Positions 1-3,855 of a DNA stretch of 6,244 bases are shown here, piece by piece (within the stretch, counting starts at the first letter, position 1; each line of letters starts with the position of its first letter). The notes below the pieces were generated by a model. The model was not told the origin of the DNA, ran no database searches, and saw only the letters and a list, made by a program, of their open reading frames with translations. The position numbers were made by a program, and so were the translations under genes. This DNA comes from DASVCZ01 sp036381335 (GTDB lineage Bacteria > Patescibacteriota > Microgenomatia > UBA1400 > PJMF01). Where the stretch lies: the NCBI GenBank assembly GCA_036381335.1, contig DASVCZ010000026.1, positions 1 through 6,244 on the forward strand, read 5' to 3'.

Positions 1-17
1 CTTACTTTTTTCATTGC

Positions 18-38
18 TTTTCCTTACTTAAAGGAGAG
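18..38 (+). promoter_or_regulatory. SD-sequestering hairpin in the chaB leader
   Basis: Positions 18-25 (TTTTCCTT) can pair with 31-38 (AAGGAGAG), giving eight consecutive pairs, two of them G-U, around a five-base ACTTA loop. The paired 3' arm contains the only Shine-Dalgarno-like sequence of chaB (AAGGAG, 31-36), which lies 13 bases before the ATG, a rather long spacing. If the RNA folds this way the ribosome site is closed. The pairing is seen directly in the sequence. A regulatory role, for example thermal opening, is inference. The promoter lies outside the window or in the first bases, so I cannot confirm that the 5' arm is transcribed. Confidence 0.5.
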
Positions 39-49
39 ATACTATCTGT

Positions 50-286
50 ATGCCTTACGAAAAACGTAGCGATTTACCCGACCGAGTCAAAGATAATCTT
101 CCCGCTCACGCTGAAGAAATCTATAAAGAAGCTTTCAACAGCGCTTGGGAGCAATACGATCAGCCCGCAGAGCGCCGCGGCAACGATACCCGTGAAGAAA
201 CAGCCCACAAAGTAGCTTGGGCTGCCGTCAAAAAAGTCTATCAAAAAGACGAAGACTCCGGCAAATGGGTTAAAAAATCTTCTTAA
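50..286 (+). CDS. chaB: ChaB family protein
   Basis: Complete 78-residue ChaB protein, close to the 76 residues I recall for E. coli ChaB. The N-terminal signature MPY-x4-DLP-x2-VK (1-14) is followed by LPAHAEEIYKEAFNSAW (17-33), the REETAHKVAWAAVKK block (48-62) and a C-terminal GKWVKKS (71-77), all family hallmarks. It is soluble, helical and highly charged, with no cysteine and no membrane segment. ChaB was named as a regulator of the ChaA cation antiporter, but its biochemical role is not settled, and no chaA is visible here. The start is fixed by the conserved MPY. It heads a run of tiny stress-type genes on the same strand, 106 bases before the first KGG gene. The similarity to the enterobacterial protein looks unusually high, which may mean horizontal transfer. 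Confidence 0.95.
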   Translation: MPYEKRSDLPDRVKDNLPAHAEEIYKEAFNSAWEQYDQPAERRGNDTREETAHKVAWAAVKKVYQKDEDSGKWVKKSS

Positions 287-346
287 TTTCCGCTCATTCT
301 TTCTATTACTTTCCTGTTACCTGCCATTTGAACTTACTTTACATCT

Positions 347-388
347 CTTCCTTATAGTGATTTTTAATACAAAGTAACTATAAGGAGG
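347..388 (+). promoter_or_regulatory. SD-occluding hairpin before first KGG gene (RNA thermometer candidate)
   Basis: Positions 347-358 (CTTCCTTATAGT) pair with 377-388 (ACTATAAGGAGG) in 12 consecutive pairs, one of them G-U. After a G-A mismatch, 360-364 can pair with 371-375, leaving a six-base loop at 365-370. The 3' arm contains the entire Shine-Dalgarno AAGGAGG (382-388), which ends four bases before the ATG at 393. The site is therefore fully double-stranded in this fold. There is no U-run after the stem, so it is not a typical terminator. One alternative: the dyad is a DNA operator. Another: the TATAGT at 353-358 is a -10 box (with TTGAAC at 328-333, 19-base spacer), in which case the mRNA would start inside the dyad and the hairpin could not form. 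Confidence 0.55.
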
Positions 389-392
389 TGCG

Positions 393-632
393 ATGGCAAA
401 AAATCGCAATCAGAATCAAAGTGACGATCAAAGCCAAGGCCGTGGCTGGCATGGTGATTCCCAAAAACACGCCCAGGTGGGGGCCAAAGGTGGTCGGGCC
501 GCTCAGCAAAGTGGCAACGCTCATCAGTTAACTGATGAAGAAAGAAGCCGAGGTGGTCAAAACAGCCCGGGTCAATTTCAAGAAGGTAGCCAGCGAGCGC
601 GAGAAGCTGGGCGCAAAGGCGGAAGTAAGTAA
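393..632 (+). CDS. KGG-motif small hydrophilic stress protein (YciG/GsiB-like)
   Basis: Complete 79-residue, hydrophilic, glycine- and glutamine-rich protein predicted to be disordered, with no cysteine. It carries a GRGWHGD block (16-22), a first AKGG motif (31-34), a degenerate SRGGQNSPGQF stretch (52-62) and a second EAGRKGG motif (71-77). The last segment resembles E. coli YciG, a KGG-repeat protein of the stress-induced hydrophilin type. By hand count it has 13 basic and 8 acidic residues. Such proteins are linked to general stress, stationary phase and desiccation, but their mechanism is unclear. The start is supported by a strong AAGGAGG four bases upstream, which is itself buried in a hairpin. 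The GRGWHGD-x-Q-x-HA-x2-G-x-KGG block recurs in the gene at 931, so the two are diverged paralogues. Confidence 0.9.
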   Translation: MAKNRNQNQSDDQSQGRGWHGDSQKHAQVGAKGGRAAQQSGNAHQLTDEERSRGGQNSPGQFQEGSQRAREAGRKGGSK

Positions 633-664
633 AAAGTAGTAGTCGCGTTACAAAAGGAGCACGT

Positions 665-877
665 ATGGCCAACAACAACCAAAACCAAGGTATGGATGAG
701 ATGGACCAAACCACCGGCATGGATGAAGGCATGGGCCAATCCGATACCGGACAAAAAGGTGGTCAATCTCAACGCTCAGATGACAGCATGAACTATGAAG
801 ACTGGGGCAGCGAAGGCATGGGTGGTTTAGGAGAGAAAGATGATATTGAAACGGATGGTTCGTTGTCAGATTTTTAA
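665..877 (+). CDS. Acidic Met-rich disordered small protein, unknown function
   Basis: I recognise no family for this 70-residue protein. By hand count it has 17 acidic and 3 basic residues and 7 methionines, with an Asn/Gln-rich start (MANNNQNQ), two GMDE repeats (9-12, 18-21), one KGG tripeptide (31-33) and a Gly-rich GMGGLGEKDD stretch (51-60). It has no cysteine, signal peptide or membrane segment and is probably disordered. An AAAGGAG ending five bases before the ATG (GGAG at 656-659) supports translation and the start. It lies 32 bases after one KGG gene and 53 bases before another, so it is probably co-transcribed with both. Its strong negative charge contrasts with the positive charge of its neighbours. 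Low complexity makes family assignment unsafe, but the ribosome site, spacing and setting argue for a real gene. Confidence 0.75.
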   Translation: MANNNQNQGMDEMDQTTGMDEGMGQSDTGQKGGQSQRSDDSMNYEDWGSEGMGGLGEKDDIETDGSLSDF

Positions 878-889
878 TTAACAAGTAAG

Positions 890-928
890 TCTCGTACCCG
901 AGAGGTACGGGATGAGACAAGGAGTCTC
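890..928 (+). promoter_or_regulatory. Tandem hairpins around the RBS of the second KGG gene
   Basis: Two stems lie one base apart. The first pairs 890-898 with 904-912 (nine pairs, one G-U) around the loop CGAGA. The second pairs GAGAC (914-918) with GTCTC (924-928) around the loop AAGGA (919-923). The Shine-Dalgarno AAGGAG (919-924) is thus held in a tight loop, with its last base in the stem and the ATG two bases after it. Competing folds exist: 890-894 with 899-903 (loop TACC), and 890-895 with 912-917. This allows switching between structures. There is no U-run, so termination is unlikely. The pairings are seen; any function is inferred. Confidence 0.45.
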
Positions 929-930
929 TT

Positions 931-1149
931 ATGGCAGACAAAGGTCGAGGCTGGCACGGTGACGCTCAAGGGCACGCGAAGGCGGGTCGCAAAGGCGGCC
1001 AAACTACCGCTCGCACTCATGGTGCCGACTTTTACAAAAAAATAGGCCGCAAGGGCGGTCAAGCTCGGAGTCAAAAGTCGGGACAAAGGTCGGGGCAGAA
1101 TCAAAAAGGATTCATGTCCAAGATGGCAGACGCGGTTACACCTGACTAG
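931..1149 (+). CDS. Basic KGG-motif small stress protein
   Basis: Complete 72-residue basic protein with 15 Lys/Arg and 5 Asp by hand count, and no Glu or Cys. It has a GRGWHGD block (5-11), HAKAGRKGG (15-23), a second FYKKIGRKGG (34-43), a Gly/Gln/Ser/Arg linker (44-60) and a short tail FMSKMADAV. The two KGG motifs place it in the KGG stress-protein family, and the first block is shared with the 393-632 product. The high positive charge and disorder would fit nucleic acid binding or hydrophilin behaviour; neither is shown. AAGGAG six bases before the ATG fixes the start but sits in a hairpin loop. The frame is the last in this plus-strand cluster; a hairpin follows 27 bases after the stop. 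Confidence 0.88.
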   Translation: MADKGRGWHGDAQGHAKAGRKGGQTTARTHGADFYKKIGRKGGQARSQKSGQRSGQNQKGFMSKMADAVTPD

Positions 1150-1176
1150 TCACTTATTAGTGCCACTTTAGAATAG

Positions 1177-1230
1177 ACACAGCTCTACTTCTCACCGGGG
1201 TGGGGCTGTGTTGTGGGTACGCAATTTTTT
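1177..1230 (+). terminator. Hairpin between convergent genes, candidate terminator
   Basis: ACACAGC (1177-1183) pairs with GCTGTGT (1205-1211), and the stem continues inward through 1184-1188 with 1200-1204 (two G-U pairs), giving 12 pairs and an 11-base loop. A T-run (1225-1230) follows only after 13 bases, so this is not a textbook intrinsic terminator. Its place just after the KGG gene and just beyond the stop of the opposite-strand gene at 1229 suggests it separates convergent transcripts. Confidence 0.45.
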
Positions 1231-1735
1231 AGTGAATCACTTGGGTAATTGTCGACGTATCTTTCACTACCACGGTGGTATGAGCAAAGATTTTTTCCAT
1301 GACCATAATTGTTTTCATGAGGGCTTTTTGAAAAAATACTCCATCTTGAGCTCCAGCTTTAATATCAATGGTGAAAAAACCGACAGGATTCTTTTTCCAG
1401 TTCCAACTGGTGACGGCATTAAAGGTAGCTTTGTCGTAGCCTGCCTTCACTTTTTCTAATGCCATGTAATCAATCAAAATATGCTCAAACAGGTGAGCAG
1501 TTTCGGTATTTTTGACTTCTTCAATAAAAGGCAAATGCAACTCATTAAAACACTTGGTTTTTAAGACTGAGGGCGCTTCTTGATGCAAGACGGTCAAAGT
1601 GTTTGGCAAGACGTTGGTGGTAATTAAAGTGGCGGGAACATGCATTTCGAGTTTGGTACTTTTCTTCGAAGGAGTTTGGAAGAGTTCGAAGTGGGAAGAT
1701 GCATAGAGCGGCGAGAGCGAAGTTAAGTTTTGCAT
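1229..1735 (-). CDS. HxxEH protein resembling cyanophycin synthetase N-domain
   Basis: Complete 168-residue soluble protein without a signal peptide. Its centre reads TAHLFEHILIDYMALEK (79-95), with H81, E84 and H85 forming an HxxEH motif. This is followed by AGY (98-100), a WNW (111-113), PVGFFTIDI (117-125) and a helix ending in ALMKTIMVMEKI (138-149). This order (HLxEH-helix, Gly, variable strand, P-x-G-x-F-x-I-x-I, C-terminal helix) resembles the N-terminal domain of cyanophycin synthetase, known from larger enzymes. The ATP-grasp and Mur-ligase domains are absent, so it cannot make cyanophycin itself. HxxEH is also the zinc motif of M16 peptidases, but the protein is much shorter than an M16 domain and I cannot place a third metal ligand. 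AGAGGA lies 11 bases before the ATG. The gene stands alone, convergent with the KGG cluster and divergent from the phosphoribosyltransferase. Function is uncertain. Confidence 0.8.
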   Translation of the reverse strand: MQNLTSLSPLYASSHFELFQTPSKKSTKLEMHVPATLITTNVLPNTLTVLHQEAPSVLKTKCFNELHLPFIEEVKNTETAHLFEHILIDYMALEKVKAGYDKATFNAVTSWNWKKNPVGFFTIDIKAGAQDGVFFQKALMKTIMVMEKIFAHTTVVVKDTSTITQVIH

Positions 1736-1860
1736 GTATGTTACTTTCCTCTTACTTTATTTTTACACTTTGAGTACTTTCCCATATTGCCTGGACCATA
1801 GTCAAGCAACCTTTTACTTATTTCTGACACTGTTGTGACTTTGAGGACAAGAATAGCTAG

Positions 1861-1875
1861 TATGATCGGGATATG
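1861..1875 (+). promoter_or_regulatory. -10 box and probable leaderless start of phosphoribosyltransferase
   Basis: TATGAT (1861-1866, one mismatch to TATAAT) ends six bases before the ATG at 1873, which puts the expected transcription start at or next to the A of the start codon. No Shine-Dalgarno is visible: the nearest purine-rich sequence (GAGGA, 1843-1847) is 25 bases upstream. An in-frame TAG at 1858-1860 with no other start codon before 1873 fixes the start. A clear -35 is lacking; CTTTGA (1839-1844) at 16 bases is weak. The arrangement fits a leaderless mRNA. Confidence 0.4.
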
Positions 1876-2535
1876 AGTGTCATTACCGGAACCGAGAGTG
1901 ATCGAAAATTTACCAACCGGCAGCAGGCAGGGAAGGAGTTAGCGGCTGAGCTGGCTCAGCGAGACTATCCAGAGCCAGTAGTTCTGGCTTTACCTCGAGG
2001 TGGAGTGCCGGTGGCATATGAGGTAGCCCAAGTTTTGCATGCTCCGTTGCAAGTAATTGTGGTCCGGAAGCTGGGTGCGCCTCAAAATCCGGAGTATGGG
2101 GTGGGTGCCATTAGCGAAGGCAGTGTGGTAGTGCTAAACGAGGCTTTGTTGCAAGCCCTGGAAATTGAAGATCGAGAACTACAACCAATCATGACCAAAG
2201 AGCGGCAAGAGCTGGAACGACGTAAATATGTCTACCGCCATCAAGAACCGCTGCCTTCTTTAACTGGCAAAACAGCCATCCTGGTTGATGACGGGATTGC
2301 TACTGGCTACACCATGCTGGCGGCCATGGAAGCGGTCACCAACCTCGATGCCCAAAAAATTGTGGTAGCGGTACCGGTGTGTGCGGCCGATACCGCTATT
2401 TTGCTGGAGGGAGAAGTGGATGAGCTAGTCTGTTTACTTCGGCCGACGTATTTACAAGCGGTCGGCTTACATTACCAAGAATTTGATGAAGTCAGTGACG
2501 ATGAGGTAACGGCATTTCTGTCCTATGACCATTAA
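1873..2535 (+). CDS. Phosphoribosyltransferase-like protein (COG1926 type)
   Basis: Complete 220-residue type I phosphoribosyltransferase fold. Landmarks in order: the LALPRGGVPVA loop (38-48), the VRKLGAPQNPE segment (64-74), GAISEGSVVVLNE (78-90), and the PRPP-binding motif ILVDDGIATG (136-145) with the D139-D140 pair. The C-terminus has YQEFDEVSDDEV (201-212), typical of this subgroup. The cytosolic product should bind PRPP-like ligands, but the acceptor base is unknown and no purine or pyrimidine salvage identity should be read into it. Its last 11 bases overlap the esterase-family gene. In mycobacteria and other bacteria the same two domains are fused in one protein, so the pair probably acts together. 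Translation probably begins without a leader. Confidence 0.9.
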   Translation: MSVITGTESDRKFTNRQQAGKELAAELAQRDYPEPVVLALPRGGVPVAYEVAQVLHAPLQVIVVRKLGAPQNPEYGVGAISEGSVVVLNEALLQALEIEDRELQPIMTKERQELERRKYVYRHQEPLPSLTGKTAILVDDGIATGYTMLAAMEAVTNLDAQKIVVAVPVCAADTAILLEGEVDELVCLLRPTYLQAVGLHYQEFDEVSDDEVTAFLSYDH

Positions 2536-3820
2536 CCAAGTCATTGAGAAATACCAGCATATCCTAGAAGAACCCAAAGATTTAGAAAAGTTGGTCGATC
2601 AAGCTGCAGATAAACGGGTGGTCATGCTGGGCGATGCGTCGCACGGGACCTCAGAATATTACACGGGGCGATCGGCGATTTCTAAGCAGTTGATTTTGAA
2701 TGGTGATATTTCTTTTGTGGCCGTAGAAGGCGATTGGCCTGATTGTTACCGGATTAATCGCTACATTAAAGGTTATGCCGACGCCGGTGCCAGCGCCCAC
2801 CAAGTCTTGTTGGAGTTCACCCGCTGGCCCACTTGGCTGTGGGCCAATCAGGAAATGCTAGAGTTTATTGAATGGCTGCGGGCGTATAACGATCGGGTAG
2901 ATAAAGAAGAAGAGAAAATCGGCTTCTACGGCATAGACGTCTATGGGTTATGGGAGTCGCTGGATATTGTCATTACCTACCTGCAGGAGCGGGTGCCGGA
3001 ATCGGTGGATGCGGTCTATGCGGCTTTTAAATGTTTTCAACCGTACGCTCGTGATGCTCAGCGATATGCCCACGCGACGGCCTTAGTGCCTACTTCGTGT
3101 GAAGATCAAGTTCTCACCTTACTGACTGAGCTCAGGTCGGCTGGCTTTATGTATCAAGCCAGTGATCGGGAAGCCTACTTTAACGCCGAGCAAAATGCAG
3201 TTGTGGCCAAAAATGCCGAGCATTACTACCGAACGATGTTGCGTGGTGATGAGGTGTCGTGGAACGTGCGGGATCATCACATGGCGCAAGTACTAGACAA
3301 CTTGCTTACTTTTCATGGTCCTAAGAGTAAGGCCTTAGTCTGGGAGCACAACACCCACATCGGTGACGCGCGGTATACTGACATGGTCCGTGATGGGATG
3401 GTGAACGTGGGACAACTTGCTCGCGAAAGGTACGGACAGGAAAATGTGTACTTAATTGGACTAGGTGCGTATAGCGGAACTTTGATTGCCGCTGAGGCTT
3501 GGGGCTTACCACCGCGAGAAATGCGAATGCCGGATTCACTCTGGGCCAGCTGGGAAGCTCAGTTCCATGAGGTGGGTGAGTACGATCGATTCATCCTGAT
3601 GTCCGAAGTTAAAGATCATTTGAGTTTCCAACAATGGCGCGGACAGCGGGCAGTAGGGGTGGTCTATAATCCGCGACGTGAGATAGGGAATTATGTGCCT
3701 ACAATTTTAGGCAAACGCTACGATGCCTATGTGTACATTGATCGCAGCCAGGCACTAGAGCCGCTGTATGTGGAAGCCGAACCCGAGTACACGCCGGAGA
3801 CGTTCCCGACGGGGGTGTAG
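2525..3820 (+). CDS. Erythromycin esterase family hydrolase
   Basis: Complete 431-residue protein of the erythromycin esterase superfamily (Pfam PF05139). Visible blocks: MLGDASHGTSEYY (34-46) with H40 and E44, FVAVEGDWPD (64-73) with E68, FTRWPTWLWAN (98-108), IGFYGIDVYGLW (132-143), WNVRDHHMA (246-254) and VWEHNTHIGDAR (272-283) with H275 and H278. These carry the conserved Glu/His residues that make up the hydrolase site in Ere enzymes. The first block has GDASHG where Ere enzymes more often have GE; I do not know whether this matters. There is no signal peptide. Chromosomal members of this family mostly have unknown substrates, so this is not evidence of macrolide resistance. The ATG lies inside the end of the phosphoribosyltransferase gene and has no nearby SD (GAGG is 18 bases upstream), so translational coupling is likely. 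Confidence 0.93.
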   Translation: MTINQVIEKYQHILEEPKDLEKLVDQAADKRVVMLGDASHGTSEYYTGRSAISKQLILNGDISFVAVEGDWPDCYRINRYIKGYADAGASAHQVLLEFTRWPTWLWANQEMLEFIEWLRAYNDRVDKEEEKIGFYGIDVYGLWESLDIVITYLQERVPESVDAVYAAFKCFQPYARDAQRYAHATALVPTSCEDQVLTLLTELRSAGFMYQASDREAYFNAEQNAVVAKNAEHYYRTMLRGDEVSWNVRDHHMAQVLDNLLTFHGPKSKALVWEHNTHIGDARYTDMVRDGMVNVGQLARERYGQENVYLIGLGAYSGTLIAAEAWGLPPREMRMPDSLWASWEAQFHEVGEYDRFILMSEVKDHLSFQQWRGQRAVGVVYNPRREIGNYVPTILGKRYDAYVYIDRSQALEPLYVEAEPEYTPETFPTGV

Positions 3821-3822
3821 CC

Positions 3823-3855
3823 AAGGAACTCTATCGTTGATACGATAGTAGTCTG
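3823..3855 (+). promoter_or_regulatory. SD separated from LCP start codon by a hairpin
   Basis: The only SD-like sequence, AAGGA (3823-3827), lies 28 bases before the ATG at 3856, too far for normal use. Between them CTATCGT (3831-3837) and ACGATAG (3842-3848) form a perfect seven-pair stem with a TGAT loop. ACT (3828-3830) pairs with AGT (3850-3852) past one bulged T. Folding would leave three bases (CTG) between stem and ATG and bring the SD close. Hairpin-bridged spacing of this kind is known from phage T4 gene 38. Its use here is inferred; an operator dyad is the alternative. Confidence 0.45.

Noticed and set aside
328..358. Promoter TTGAAC-N19-TATAGT before the first KGG gene
   Set aside because: The spacing is long and the -35 is poor; the same bases are better explained as the 5' arm of the hairpin. 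It is kept only as an alternative explanation.
364..941. Minus-strand open frames of 64-122 codons across the KGG and acidic genes
   Set aside because: They are antisense to genes with clear family motifs and ribosome sites, their translations are low-quality (His/Leu/Pro/Cys-rich) and match no family.
874..1104. Minus-strand 76-codon frame over the second KGG gene
   Set aside because: The plus frame has a KGG signature and an SD; the minus frame is a by-product of repeated Gly/Arg/Lys codons.
1208..1459. Plus-strand 83-codon open frame
   Set aside because: It lies antisense to the longer 168-residue frame that has the HxxEH domain pattern, and it has no ribosome site.
3321..3539. Minus-strand 72-codon frame inside the esterase gene
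   Set aside because: It is fully inside a strongly conserved gene on the other strand and shows no motif.
2525..3820. Macrolide resistance gene
   Set aside because: Family membership is clear, but the motifs and the phosphoribosyltransferase partner match the chromosomal housekeeping or stress branch, not the mobile ere genes; there is no mobile-element context.
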